The position numbers and the translations under genes were made by a program. DNA of 64,000 bases from Euglena gracilis (lineage: Eukaryota > Euglenida > Euglenophyceae > Euglenales): assembly GCA_039621445.1 (NCBI GenBank), contig CP154956.1:40450553-40514552 (forward strand), written 5' to 3'. Shown in pieces: positions 46,276-60,700 of the stretch (position 1 is its first letter; every line of letters starts with the position of its first letter). The notes below the pieces were generated by a model that was given only the letters and a program-made list of their open reading frames with translations, searched no databases and was not told the origin of the DNA.

Positions 46276-47347
46276 CGCCACAACACACATGCAAACACAA
46301 CAACCCACGCATGCACACACCCCACCTGGAGAGACATGAAGACAACCGACTCCCATTACCCCACCCCGCAAAAAACCACACACTGACATGCAAACCCACC
46401 CACTTTCACAGTTTGCTTGGCAAAATGGCAATTCACAAAAGCCCTCAGTACGCTTCTGCTTGGCAGAGGGGGCAGCACAGTAATGGAAGGCAGAGAGGTC
46501 CTGAGGTGCAGGAATGGGCATTGGGGGGACACTGAACACCCCTGGCCCAGGGGTTCAATCCGGGTCGAAGGTGCCGAAAGAAAATGCAAGGATCGGCGCC
46601 GTTGGAAAAACAGGAAGGGGTGGTGGGTGTGGAGGGTGGGGCACTGATGCTGAACGTTAGTGGAAAACACTGGTACGTGAGGCGTGCGCAGATGCGCCCG
46701 TGGACACGAGGGAGTTGGGTTTAGGAAGTGATGGGTGTGCCCCCATTTAGCTTGCCGGTGTGACAGGCTGGGGCAGGAGAACCCTCAGATGGCATGGCTG
46801 TTTGCGCTGTGTGGACCCCCACCCACCACGGAGGGGGTGGGGACCCCCCAACGCCACCCATAGGGTTCTGGGATTCCTGTTCAGCACTGGCTTGCCCCCA
46901 CTCTGACCTAAGTGGGGCATGCCCCGGCTAATGCTGTTCACATCAGCCTGTCATGCTGTGTCCGGAATCAGTTCAACCATCTTTCATCAGTTTCCAGAAT
47001 AATCCTGTTCCTGTCCTGGTCCTCATTTGGCGATCATTCCCATCATTTCAAGGCTGGATCAAAAGGACTGTCGACGTAAGCCCAGGTGCAGGCTGTCTGC
47101 CCTCCCACAGGGTTCACATTCTCGTTCCTGTCAATGTCAACATCAAAATCAACATGCACGTCGGAACAATATCCTTCAATTCCTTGCAGAAGAGGTGAAA
47201 AAAAACCTCGAAATTCTGTCCCCAAGTCACGGATATTTTGATGTATTGTGGTGTCTCAGAAGTGATAGGACGAAGAGGTGGCACGCAGTTCTTGTTGCAG
47301 TTCTGCCTCCCCCCCCCCACAAGCGACACACGCTGTGCCCTCCACAC

Positions 47348-47541
47348 CTCCTTGAACTGCACCACGCTGTCCTCGATCTCCCGCAGGTGGAACAGTGACA
47401 GGTCGTGCTGTTCGCACCACATCGCCTCGGCCTCCGGCGTGAAGACCCGTCGCATGGCACAGCGCCGCCAGAAGCGGTACGCGTGGAGTCCCGCGAGGAG
47501 GTCCGACTGCGATTCCATCGCGTAGTGGATGAAGGCCCGCG
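47348..47541 (-). CDS. Helicase exon: HA2 C-terminal part
   Basis: CCCCAG acceptor, GTGTGG donor. Encodes RAFIHYAMESQSDLLAGLHA, YRFWRRCAMRRVFTPEAEAM, WCEQHDLSLFHLREIEDSVV. SD.L.....F..W and L..I..I match the DExH C-terminal region. Confidence 0.92.
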
Positions 47542-50500
47542 CTGGGGCGGGGCGTTGGTTCTTGCCATTCGTGGGGGAGGGAGGTGCGCCAGGCAAGGTG
47601 ACATCCGGTTGCCCCGACGAGAGCACAATAGCTTGTGTTCCAATCCGTTGATGCTTTCCCTTTTGAATGGGGACAGGGGTAGGAGTCATTTCAGGAACCC
47701 GGGGTTGGCATCCACTCACCAGCACATCCACCCAGCCACCCGCACACCTGCCCCCTGCAGTCCCGCCACTAGGGGGGGGGGGGTTGCGGGACCGATTTTG
47801 AGGATCATTATGGCCAAAAATTGGCATTTGGGAAATCGGGGAATGAGGGGGGGGGATCACTTCTTTTGGGTGAACTGACTGGGGGTATTGAGCCACCCAC
47901 CCAAAACTAACCCAAAGTCAGGCGAAAGGTTTTGAATTTCGCCCCGCCCCGGTTAGACTGGTCCATGAAAGAACCCCGGGGGGGGGATCCGCGTCAGTCA
48001 ACCCGCCCACCCACTCTTAAAAAACCCACCCACCTCCCCCAGGAATCACACCAGTGTTAAATGACCATGTGGTTCCCAACCCACTGGATAAAAATAAAAC
48101 AGATTTGTTTTTTTTTGCAGACTGCACATCACAATTCCCAAACTTTCACGTTCCTACAGGTTCCATTGGATTGTGTTTGTTGCTCCTCCCAGGAGGCAAT
48201 TAGTTTCTTTAATACACACAGACATATGATCAGGGAAACAAAACAAACAGACGTCAGACAAAAATGATTGCTGTGGTTTATTTTCTCTCGTTACATTTGG
48301 CAAACCACCAAATGACGAAACCCAAACTGACGTCCGGGCTGAGATACTTTGGAGGCGGTGCGGCTAGTCATGATGGGATTTCCTTTGGTCACAATGGACG
48401 CCATCACCTGAGGCCGACAAGCTGCGAAATCTGCATGTAAATGTGTGTGTGCAATTGTACAGATTCTGGTTGTAATTGCTTTGCTGGTTGTCATAAAGGG
48501 CGGTGACAACAGTGCTGGACCCGACAACTTCCAAGTCACCCATGTGTGTCCTATGGTCTTTGTCACATACTTGGCTGCACATCTGGTAAGGATTGCTCAT
48601 TTGCAATTTACAGAAATCGTCCATCGAGACCTTTTACATCAACCATTTTGTCTTGGAAGCAACCAAAATGAATGCAACATTACAGAAACATAAACGCATC
48701 TCACATCTGACCTACAATCAGGGTCACACCAGACACTCCTCCAGCACCCCGAAGACGGAGCCGTACAGGATCAGCATGCCGCACAGCGTGTCGCACTTCA
48801 GAGCGGCCAGCACCCGCCCGATCTTCGTGACGTGGAACCGGCTCTTGAACGTGGTAAGCACCTCCTCAGTGACGCGCTCCGGCTGGTTGGCCATCACCTG
48901 GGGCAAGGCAGGGGCACTGGTTCCCAACGGGCCCCCAGGATGGCTTCCAGAGATATGGATGATAGGCAGAAGGATAGGGAGATATGGATGACAGGCAGAA
49001 GGCGAGTGGTCATCAGGGCAGGGACAATGAATGAGTTCTGGTGTTTTTTGGAGGTTCTTTCGCCCACATCCATGGAAAGGATAACCACTGAATTTTTGGA
49101 GGGACAAACCCAACCCGACACAATCCTGTATACGATAGGGGGAAAATCCCATGGTTCAATGGCTAATACGCCAACAATGCTGGCAGACTCATGCCAGAGT
49201 CTGCAACTGTGCGCAAAAGCACATTGTTTTGGGGGCATACAGGCAAGGATACCAGAGAGGGGGGGCACACAAACCGGGTCCAGTGGTGCGCCGACGCACA
49301 CGACAGCGCCGACGTCGCGCAGCAGCTGGTACGACGCGGCCACATTGCTGCGGTCTGGCGGGTCGATGGTGCGGGCAAGCAGCACGTCCGGGTCGCCCCA
49401 CTGCATCTGTAGCACCCGCAGCACCAGCATGTCCAGCGGCTGCTGCCGCAGCTGGGACTCTTGCTCCCGCGCAACCGCCACCAGGGCCCTGGTGCTGCTC
49501 AATAAACTGTGTCCGTGTTGTGCGCCATTTACAACAATAAAATTATCAATGGCACAAAGGAAATGTGAAAACATGATTTATGCACATGTGCATTGTTTCC
49601 AAACGGTTGGCAGCGTATTGCCATCCTTGTATCAAAGGCTATGTTCCATCCATCGTCAAAACACAAACGTTTTGGTGATTATCCACCTCTCACCGCAATC
49701 GCTGAGGCCCTCCGCACTACAGCTTCAGCGGGTCACACTGTCTGCTCATTTTTCATGCATTTCTGGCAGGTGGCGGTTGGTTGCGGGGAAAGCGCCGATA
49801 CTCCTGGTGGGTCACCCAGCGGTACACCTGCAAGACAGAAGTCCACACACATCCGGAACCTTCAAAGCAAGACGAGTGGGGGGAATTGACATTGGCGGCT
49901 TTGGACAATTTGGGGTTTTAGGAATTAATACACTTTTGCTGGAGGGGACTCGGAAAATCTCCACAAATTTGGTCATTTTTGCAACATTAATGCAAATTTT
50001 GAGCCGTCATTCACATTTCTTCCAACGTGATTTTTTGTAGTGATTTTGGGAACATGCTGATGAAATATGGAATTTCTTGGGTTGCTTTTTGCCACTTTTG
50101 GTTCCATTTACGCTTCTTTTGCCAAGTTTGGTCACTTTTGGCCACTTTTGGCTGATTTTGACATCTTCTCCAATGGCCGCATCTCCGCATCCGCTCCAGT
50201 GACAGCATCACATCTGCTCCGGTGGCCACATCCGCTCGGGTGGCCGCATCCGATCCAGTAGCCGCATCCCCGCATCTGCTTCAGTGGCTGCATCCGCTCC
50301 AGTAATCTCATCCCTGCATCTTCTTCAGCACCCGCATCTGCTCCAGTAGCCGCATCCTCGCATCTAAACCAGTAGCCATCTGCTGCATCCAGTACCCATG
50401 TCCCCGCATCTACTCCAGTGGCCACATCCGCTCCAGTAGTCAATGTCGCATCCCTCCAGAGCCACATCCGCCGCATCCGCTCCAGAACCAGCATGCTGCG

Positions 50501-51629
50501 TCCACTCCAATTCCCGCATGCCATCATCCCGCAGCAACTCTGATACCTGCATCCCCGCATCCCCGAAGCCGTTAGCCGTATCTCACACCCCACAAACCGG
50601 CACCAAATGGTCAAAATGGTCAAAAATGGACCAAAAATTACCAAAAATGGGCCAAAAAATAACAAAAAAAATGCCAAAAATGCTTTGAAATTCACAAAAA
50701 AATGACAAAAAAATAGCCCAAAACAGGAAAAAATCATATAAAATTTCCAAAATGGGCAAAAAAAGTCAAAATTTTGGTCAGAAATTTTGCGGGAAAAATG
50801 CTTAAAAAATAGTCAAAATGGCCAACCGGGGCCAAAAAGGGCCAAAAACAACCCAAAATGGTCAAAAGTGGCAAAAATTATGCATCGACCTGCATCAGAA
50901 CCCCACCTTTCCCGCATCGCCCTGCATTGCCATGCATCGCCGAAGGTGTTGCTGTTCAGGATGCAGAATGTTTCTTAATCAAAAATCATTTCCCCAAAAA
51001 AAATCAGGGAAACCCTGAAAAAGGCCAAAGAATTGCCAATTTTTTTCAAAGCTTGCAAAACTTGACAAATTTTTGGCAAACTTTCAACAAAACAGCAAAG
51101 AAATCACCTGTGGTGCCCTTGTGAAACGTTCGAGAAATGCCCGTAATTCATTTCGCCTTCCACTTCAGGTTCAGATTGCAGAAAAATTGCGAAATTTGCA
51201 GAAATTATGGGAAAGATGCAGAAATTGCGGGAAAATTGCAGAAAATTTGCGGTTATCAATTCCCTCCTCCTGTGAAAGGCAGACTTTGCTCAAAGGTGCA
51301 ATGAAAAACATGTATAAAAATTATTGAAAATGCAAGCCTGTTTTCTCTCACCCGGCAACCAACACCTTTTTCTCCAGCCAGCATCCCCCAGCTGGGCTGC
51401 CATCCCCTCCCAAACGGGAGTCAGGGTTTTTTTTAAAGACCGGGGGGGGAGGGGGTCCCCCCCACCCACCCATCCCCCCCGGGGGGGAGGGGGTCCGGGG
51501 GATCCACTTTTGGGGGGGTCCGGGGGACCCACTTTTGGTTTTGATAGCGCAACATGGACGTACAAAAAAAAAAAAAAAAAAAAAAAAAAAACAAGAAAAA
51601 AAAAATAAAAAAAAAATAAAAAAAAAAAA

Positions 51630-51666
<37 letters not shown>

Positions 51667-51676
51667 AAAAAAAAAA

Positions 51677-51759
<83 letters not shown>

Positions 51760-54700
51760 AAAATCCCCCCCCATGGGAAATGGAGAAGGCGAGGCGGGCA
51801 GCCGACAAGAGGGCTCGGCGGTGAGGGGGCCGAGGGAGGGGCGAGGCCCACCTCGCCATCGCAGACGCGGCCCGCCCGCCCTGCACGCTGCTCGGCGGAG
51901 CTGTGGGACACCCAGAGGTCGTCGAGGGAGGGGCTGTGCAGCTCCGCGCTCCAGCGCACCTCCTTCGCCAGGCAGAAATCGGGGCAGCACCGCTGCTCGG
52001 TCGGAATGACGCTGACAGCTGGCCATTTGGGGAAGTGAATCTCGATCAACACGCACATGAAAAAATAAAGAAATAACCCGCGGGGTTTCTTTGCGGAGGT
52101 GCCAGAGGCCACCCACCAGTGATTAAATCAACCGAAATGTTCAGGTTGATTGTGCACCAAAGCAGTGGAATGGACGAGGACCACTTTGACGCTGGGGACG
52201 GTGATGGATGACTCCGCAATGTTGGTGGACAGGATGACCTGGGAGTTGGACATCGCGATTGTGGGACGGGATAGGAATCAAGCTTACACTGCAAGCTCCA
52301 GCAGCGACACTCAGGGATAATGAAAGCGCATCAGTCTCAGCCTCCCATTCAACTGTGGTCCAACTCTTGAGAGTTCACATAACAGGGAAATAGATACAAC
52401 ATTTGCCTGGAATATGATGTGTGTGACAGACACTTGCACCCAACCAGATGCACACATTCGCGCACGCACGCACAGGTGGGAAAAAAAACACTGACACACG
52501 TGGACACGCACACACACAACGCACATTGACACATTTAAACACATGCCCAGACCACAAAATTGTTCAAAAGAAATGGTCCGTGCCATGTCAAAGGGCCATC
52601 TCAGACCCAGTGAAATGTGTTGAACTGCGCATCCGCCCCCTTCTGGGATGCTTGCTGGAAAATTTATTCGGGGGCGTGCCCTTCCTGCCTGCCTGCCTGA
52701 TGAAAAGATAACTCAATTGACAATCCCCAATCCTACTTCCTTCTTCTATTTTTTTTTTTCAATCAGCCTGCAATGCCCAGGGGTCCCTCAGACATCGATG
52801 GGGACGGACCACACTTTGCGTCGTCCGGGGTCTGAGGGCAGCATCACCCGCTGCTGGTCCTCGATGGGCACGGTGGAGTGCAGTGTGTGGAGGTCCAGCT
52901 CGGCCCCGAAGGTGGTGTGCAGCTTAGTGTGGAACTCGCGGATGAGGGCCGACCCGGGAAGGAACACGAGGAACGTGTGCTCCGGGTCGGCATACTGTGC
53001 CGGGGGAGGGCAGGCTTGGACAAGCAGGTGCGATCTGCAAATCATTGTCGATTGGAAAATTAGTGTTGTCCATTGCTGAGCATATAAATGGCACCTCAGT
53101 GCTTCTGATATTGTCTTATTCACATGTATTTATAATTTCATAAATTTATAATCTTTTAATTTCCATATTTACAATTTTACAACACCCCCCCCCTAAAATA
53201 AGACGACTGAGCAACCACTTGAGCCCCTTGCTGAAAACCCCAAGGGGGTTGGTCTGATTTTCTACTTTTTGTAATTATTCCGGGAAAAGCTCGGCTGAAA
53301 AAGAGCATTTCCATGGAAAGATCCAGAATAAAGTTCTCACAATGAACAACAATTGGCTAAAAATGGCAATTTTGAGCACATGACAAATGGAGAAAATAGC
53401 ACAACAACTCAAAAAGTATACATCCATTTTTTTTCTTGATCTGATTCAAAAATTGGTGTGAGGGGCCTGATAATGTGTTTGGGGGCCTATTTTTTGGAGG
53501 CAAGCAGGTGGTAATTACCACCACCCTCAGGGTGGATTTCGTGTTATTAACGGAATGGGGTTAGGGTGAGGCCTTCAGCCCAACTTTAGGCCAAATTTAA
53601 ACCAAATGTTAGGACTTCAGAAAAACGGGGCCTGACCCTAAGCCCATTCCACAAATAAAACAAAATACACCCTGAGGGGAGACATTTAGGGTAGTCACCT
53701 GTCTGCCTTTTTAGATATTTGGTGAAAATTTGGGTTTAATTTGGGGAGGGGGTCTTATATGGGAGGTTCTCCTTTTAGGGGTGTTTATCATTATCATCAT
53801 GATTTGTGTCAGGGGTTTTTTTTAAGACCGGGGGGAGGAGGGGGTCGGCACCCACCCACCCACCTCCTGGGGTGGGCTCCCCCCAGGAAGGGGGGGGGGG
53901 TCCCGGGGGACCCACCCACTTTTGCGCGAAAATGGCCAAAAATGCCAAAAAAATAGCCCCTTTTCAAATTTTCGGCACCGAAAAAGACATACCCACCAGC
54001 CCCTCCCCCACCCCCCTGTGTGCACTGTGGCTTTTTTGGTGCCTTTATCCCTTCGCCTCTGGTCCTTTTTGTCTGTGTACATGGAGGTGGCCGGAGCCTG
54101 GCCGGACTTACCTTGTTTACGACGCCGGCCACCAAGCGCCCTCCGGGCACATACTCCACTTTAGTTAGGGGGGGTCTCCTTCACTGACGACGCAGCGGTT
54201 ACTCTAGTCCACGACCCCAGCAGGTGTGTGGGGGAGGGGGTCCAAAGAACCCACCCACACCCCCCCCCTCCCCCCCCCGGGGGAGGGGGTCCAAGACGGA
54301 AAAAAAACCCTGATTTGTGTATATACTTTCATGCTATGTATACACATTGTCATATTGTAGTCATTAACAAAAAATTGCATGATACCACAGCCAGTGCTCC
54401 ACATCTGAGCAGCACAGCACCTTGGTGTGGTGGAGGAAGCCGAAGAACGCGAAGAAGAACCGCTTGCGCTCCTCCGGCAGGGACGGGCGCTGGGGCGGCT
54501 GCAAGATCTGCATGCGCCGGTGGGGCTCCACGTCCACTGCCTGCACAGCTGAGCGACAACACAAGACCAAATCCACATACAAGAGCAGTGCGTATTGACA
54601 CGCTGGAGTGTCTGGGTGGATATCCAGCAACCAAAGACAACCCGAGCGTTGTAAGGTGTTATGCTCAAACTCCCATACCAGCACACCACTGTGGACATGA

Positions 54701-57700
54701 AGACTCCATCAATGCACAAGGCACCTCCCACCCCCCACTTGCGGAAATGATGATGTCTGTAAATTCAACAAACACCACCCACCCTCCTAACTGTGTCTAA
54801 TGTCCGTGAAACAAGAACATGGTCATGCACACATATGGCACGAAGTGGGGCCCCCCTCACCCGGGGCGAGGGGTGGGTGAGGGGTGGGTGAGGGGTGGGT
54901 GAGGGGGGGGAGAGGGGGGGGGGAGGGGGGGGGGGGGGGGGGGGGGGGGTGGGGGGGGGGGGGGGGGGGGGTGGGGGGGGGTGAGGGGGGGGTGAGGGGC
55001 AAATCCCTGTGCCGTGCATCCAGGCATGTCACGGGAATGTTCAATGGCCATTGGGACAGTTCAGTAACGACCCCCGATTTCCCCGCAAAATAAGTTGCTG
55101 GACAGAGATGAGGATTATTTCAGTTGCCGGGGGGATCCGGGGGGCGGAACCCCCCCCCCGGGCACTTGAACAATTGAGTACGTTCCGCAATTTGCCCACA
55201 AAATGATCGATCAGAAGAAATAACACCCATATTTCCGGGCCTATGGTGGGTGGGGGGGGTGAGGGGGGTAAGGGGTGGGTGAGGGGTGGGTGAGGGGGCC
55301 CACTTTGTACCATGACTCGTCATGCATGCACGGACATGCAAACACAGGCACAAAGAAACATGAAAGGAGCATGTGTACAGCACCCACACACATGCACATA
55401 CATACATGCATGCATTCGCATGCACACACACACACACACACAGACATACATATATGCACAAACACACACCGTTCTCGAGGTAGCACAGCATCACCCTGAA
55501 GGGGCGAACGGTGGTGACGTTTATCACTGGGGCCGGATCCTGCACAGGATCCGGCCTGCGGGTCACCATCAGGTCTGCATCCTCCTCCTCCGCAGCTGGG
55601 CACAGGAGCCCCCCCCCCCAGGGTTGTATGGGAATCTCTGAGGGGGGGGTGGGGGGGAACACCCCCTTCCGAAACTGGGGGGGGACCCCCCCTCCAACCT
55701 CCAGTTTTCGGTCGCCGAAAATTTTAGCCGCTTTTTGGGTCAAAAGGTCAATTTTTTCTGAAATTTCTCAAAAAATGGTGGGGAGGCTGATGTCTTCTCT
55801 CGTGGGATGTCATCTGTTTGCTGCTGCTGTTGTTTCTCTGCCGGGGGGGTGGGGGCAGGGTTGTATGGGAAGCTCCGCAGACATGAGGTAGGTGGTAGGG
55901 GGGTCCTCCCCCCAGTTTCGGAAGGGGGGTCCCCCCCCCTCCTTCTCTGCGGAGGCAAAAAAAAATTCCGGCGCTTTGCGCCGGGAGTGTATTTTAGGAC
56001 TTTTTTTGAGGCTCAACATGAATTTTTTTTTGCAAAATAGCCAAAAATGACCATAAATCGGGACAGGTGGGGAGTTGTCAGGAAATCAAAATACTGTTAG
56101 ATAGGGCATTTTAAGGGTTTCAATTTAGGTGTTGGACATTTGCCAGGTGCCTCTGCTCGTTGCCATGTTCCCTCTGCCCCTCCCATCTCTTCCAACGCAG
56201 AAGGCCCCTGCCCGTCGGGGCGTTGGAGGGCTCCGGCGGTAACGCTGCCTGCTCCTCCACGGCCGCTTTCCGTTGCTCGGCCACCGCTGCAGAGGATGAG
56301 GATAACAAAGGAAAGGGAGCCACCCAGTTCGTCGCCATTTGCTGCCTCGGCTGGCTCCGAGTTGCTTTGGCAAAATACATTCATAAGTTCCAGCAGAAGC
56401 CTTGCAATCACTGATAAAGGCTTGACATTATCAAGAAAAGATTGGGAGGGGGTCCAAAGCTCGTGATTTTCCCAAGCAGCTGCATTTGCATTCACTTTGG
56501 GGTGCACCTCTCTCTGAAGCACTTGTGTTCCATATGACATGCGGATTTGTGGACAAAAAAATCGACAGCAAATGACCCCGGGGTGTGCAGGAGAACGGGG
56601 CACACTCTCATACAGTTCGCGGAGGAGCACCATCACGTCCACTACTGCACTCTGATCCAGCGGCGACTCGAACACGTACCGTGTGGTGGACCAGCCCAGC
56701 GGGACCAGCCCCTCCTCCAGAGCCTTTGGCACTGGCTGAGGCAGGACAAACTGCACCCATACGAGGAGACCAACAGCCAGAGAGGGGGGGGGGAGGGGCA
56801 ACGGGGGGGTCAGTCACCCCTGCGGAGTGGAGTCAGACACACGTTCTCGCACACCTCAGCACCATCGCCCCCCTCTCACCTTTACACAAACCTCGAGCAA
56901 CGGCATGGTCCCCTGCAGTAGGGGGGGGGGGGGCAACCGATTCCACCCAAATCATGGACACCCTCTGCACATCGAAGCCTGGCGTGGGGGGTAGGGTGCA
57001 GTTTGCGCCGCCTCAGGAAGAGGCAGCAGACCGCATGGCCCCTTCGAAGGCGGTGACGTGCGAGGCGGGGTCCCCAGGATCCAGTGCATGGATTCACTTG
57101 TTGACCCACGGGGGTGGGCACGTTTCCCTGGGCCCAAACCCACTTGTTTGAAAAACCCACGCATGCACGACCCCTCCCACCTGGGTGGATGGGTCCAGTC
57201 ATCCACCCCGAGATCGGCCGAACCCCCTGGAAAAAATTCCGGCCTGGCCTTTGACCAGGCCATACTCCCCCATGGCACATGGCCCTGTGGGGAGGGGAAG
57301 TCCAGCAGTCCAAACCAGATGGTTTTTTTTAGGACCCAGGGGGGGTCCGGACCCACCCCCCACCCCTGGGCCCGAGGGGACCCACATTTGGGGGGGTCAA
57401 TTTTGGGGTCCACATATTTTTTCAACACTTTGTGCCGAAAAAAAGAAGAAAACCCCGCCGAAGGCGGGGTACCCACCCGGCCCGACCCCCAGATCACGAA
57501 ACTTTAGAAAATCTCTGCCCAAACCCATCCACCCACTCTCAAAAACTGACCCACCAATCCCAGGGGGGTCACATCAGTTTTGAGTGAGGCTATGATCCAG
57601 TGCAGGTTCCAACAAGTCGATGAGCCGCTGCAGCAACCGCTCTGACTCGGACAGCTCTGAAGGAGAAATGAGGGGGGAAGAGCAAGCCCCCACAATAACA

Positions 57701-60700
57701 TTCAACCCTCACCACTAAAACCCACCACAGAATCCCAAAACTTTTCAAAATACCAGTACTTCTTGGAATTTTGCAGAAAATTTAGCTGGAAGAAGGTCTT
57801 CAGGTGAAAACATCCAAAAATGGGTGTAAAAAGGTGGGATTCTCACTTTTGACAAAATCCTGCAAAATGCCAATTTTAACACATAAAAAATGGTTTTAAA
57901 AAATATCCTTTCAGACTGTGTTCAGATTAGAAAATGGTGGGTCTGAGGGTCCAGCTTGGAGGATGGAAGATTTGGCCAGTTGCAGGTGGGCTGGACCTTC
58001 GATCAAAAGGGACAAAGAAAAATCGACAATGCAGAAAAAAGCCTGGAAGATGACCAAAACTTTTATTGTCGACTAGGGAAGGGGGGATCCGGGCTTGATA
58101 AATGCTACTGCCCCCCCCCCCGACCCTTCAGGGACGCCCCAGCCCAATCCAGGTTGAATTTTGCCAACACTGGGGGCCAGGCTTCTGTTTAAAACTGGTG
58201 CACCTGGTGCAACAACTGGTGCCTTGTGGTATGGAGTGCCTGCCCATAGCAGGGGGGGGGGGGTCGGTTTTGGGTTGGTCCTGGTGCCTGCCGACCCAGT
58301 CAAATTTCCCTTGATAATGGCTATTTTCGGTGCCTTTGGCTCCGGAGAGTGTGCCATTGCACTACCCACCCCAAAACCTCACCAAAAACTTGCACTCCCC
58401 CCCCCCCCCCGACCTACCCAGAGCACCCCCCCCAGGGGTGCTATGGGTGCTGAACGTTTCTAAAAAAGGAGCTTGCTGCGGAACTCAATGTGCCTGTCTA
58501 AGCAACTCCAACCAACAGTGTCTACGGGGCGGAGTGGCGGCACAAGAGGTAATGCACCAACCCTCCAAAAGGTCAGATTTGGGAATGTCCACCCCGCTTG
58601 ACTGGTCCACTCCAATCTGAGCCAAAAGCCAAAGGCTTTTGGCTCTTCAATCGCCAGGGGAAAAATTCTGCACCTCACCGGGCCATGCAGTCATCGCAGC
58701 AACCCAGCATTTGCTCACAAGGCATAAGACCTTCCTCAGTGTCGGCCTTCCACTCCTCCAGCACCTCCGAGGGGACCTGCGCACACCGCGGGAAGGATCC
58801 CGCAAAGTACTGTGCAAAATGCGAGCAGTCAATGGTGGCGGACATGATGACCACCCTCAGGTGCTGGTTGCTGCAACGCCACTGCTTCGCGGCCCGTCCC
58901 ACCGACCAGGTCCGGGGTATGGACAGGTGGGGGAAGCAGGGGTATGGGCCCAGCGCAGGATCTGCTTCACGCATGCCGCCACGATGTCGATCTCCGTCGT
59001 CCTGCCAAGGACCGAGGATTGTTTGAAGGGGGCGAGGATTGTTTTTTTTTTGAGTGGGGGACACGTATTCGGGGACCTGGGGGGCTACATCTTCCTTTCC
59101 GAACTTGATGAAAAGAACATGACTCATCCTGGAAGGATATGCTCGGGTTGCAGGGAAGAAAACGGATAGCAAACTTTTGGGGATTGCTCACGTCCGGGTC
59201 ATAGATTCACTGTGTGTCCCCCAGGGGGCGGGGACTTTTCCCCAAACCCACCCACCCACGATTCCCCCCCAACCCGACCCCCCTTCTTGTCTGTTTATGG
59301 CCAGCGCTAGCTTCGCTTCTGGCGCAGTTTATGTAGTGAGTGGCCACCCCGACCCCCCCCCCTCTCCCACCCACTCACTTTAAATTGAGCTCAAATCTGC
59401 CGAAAAAATCTAAAAATATATTTCCGGCCCGGCCTTCGGCTGGGCCAAAGTCTGACCCATGGCGCACCCAAGGGGGGGGGGGGTCCAGAGGCCTCAACCC
59501 GTTTTTTCACCCACTCTCAAAAAGCCACCCCCCAGGGGGGTCACACAGTCTTAAATGAATGTATGGTCCAGGTCCAGATACACCTACAATGGTGAGGCCA
59601 TTTTCATTTCATAAAAATAATAAAAATAATTCTTGAAATCAAATTGCGCACATTGCACAATCCCACAAAACTTGGGGCAGACACAGGGGCTCCATCTGAT
59701 TTCAAATACAACGTGATTTGAGTGGCATTGCACCACGTGTCAATTCTAAAAGCAGCTTGGAAACCTCTCGTGAACCTCGTCCATGATGATGTGAGTGTAT
59801 TCTTTCAATGTTCGCTGGTGCAGTAGGATCTGCTGCAAAACACCAGTGGTCTCCAGCAGACCACTTCCTCCAAAGCAGTTACACGATTGAAAATAACTCC
59901 CAAAAAAAGTCTTTCTTTCCATTCACCCAGCGGTTCGAAGCTTTCGGTAAGGAAATTGGGTGAGATCTTCTCAGGCAAATGAGGAAGTCGGCTGGTTACG
60001 AACTTCAGCTTCGTGTACGGGCCGTAGTTTGTTCGGCCGCCAATCATAAAACCCACCTCGCCACCAGGCAAAGACAGTCATCCCCAGTTTTTGGGCTCCA
60101 GTGGGGTCCGGTGGGATCCGGTGGGATCCGGTGGGATCCGGTGGGATCCGGTGGGATCTGGTGGGTTGCCTTGGGGGGGGGGGCACCGGAAAAAAAAACA
60201 CATGCAACAGGGTCAGGCTCTTGGTCTCTTTTTTTTGACCCATATGAGTCACCTTTTGGCTCTGTTTAATAGGCCCAGCCAGGTACTCAGGATCTTTTGC
60301 CCCGTCGCCACATGGGATCACCACATGATGTGATGTACTCATTGCTCACCCTGGGTCGTCGGTCTCATCCACCCCAATGGCCACCAAATATTTGTCATCG
60401 CGAATCATATCCTGCAACGTTTTTTTACCAAAAAGAAAGGGTTGTAAAAAAAAGCAACCCATTCTTGTGCATCCCTCTTTGGGGATGCTGCCGCACCGCG
60501 CACACTGCGTGGCACCGCATGACAGGAAGCAGGTACAACCTTTAATAACTGAATGAAAGAAAAACACCCGCAAAAGCGCCCATTGAATATCAAATTGCAA
60601 TAAAAAGGCATTTTGAGCGAATTTCGTCAACTTTAGGTGTTTTTGGCCCAAATAACCTGGTTTTGCCACCAGATCATACCCAAAATGTCCCAATCAGGCA

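Noticed and set aside
45942-46539. His/Thr/Pro and Cys/Gly/Val/Trp frames
   Set aside because: Pentamer repeat (ACCAC)n read through in all frames.
51290-52116. Frames with poly-Phe joined to the GRAGR helicase motif
   Set aside because: The poly-Phe part is the poly(A) tract; the helicase exon ends at 51852 at a GT donor.
53508-53705. 8-bp target duplication for the foldback element
   Set aside because: Flanking GAGGCAAG and TCTGCCTT are not direct repeats; only the inverted arms are supported.
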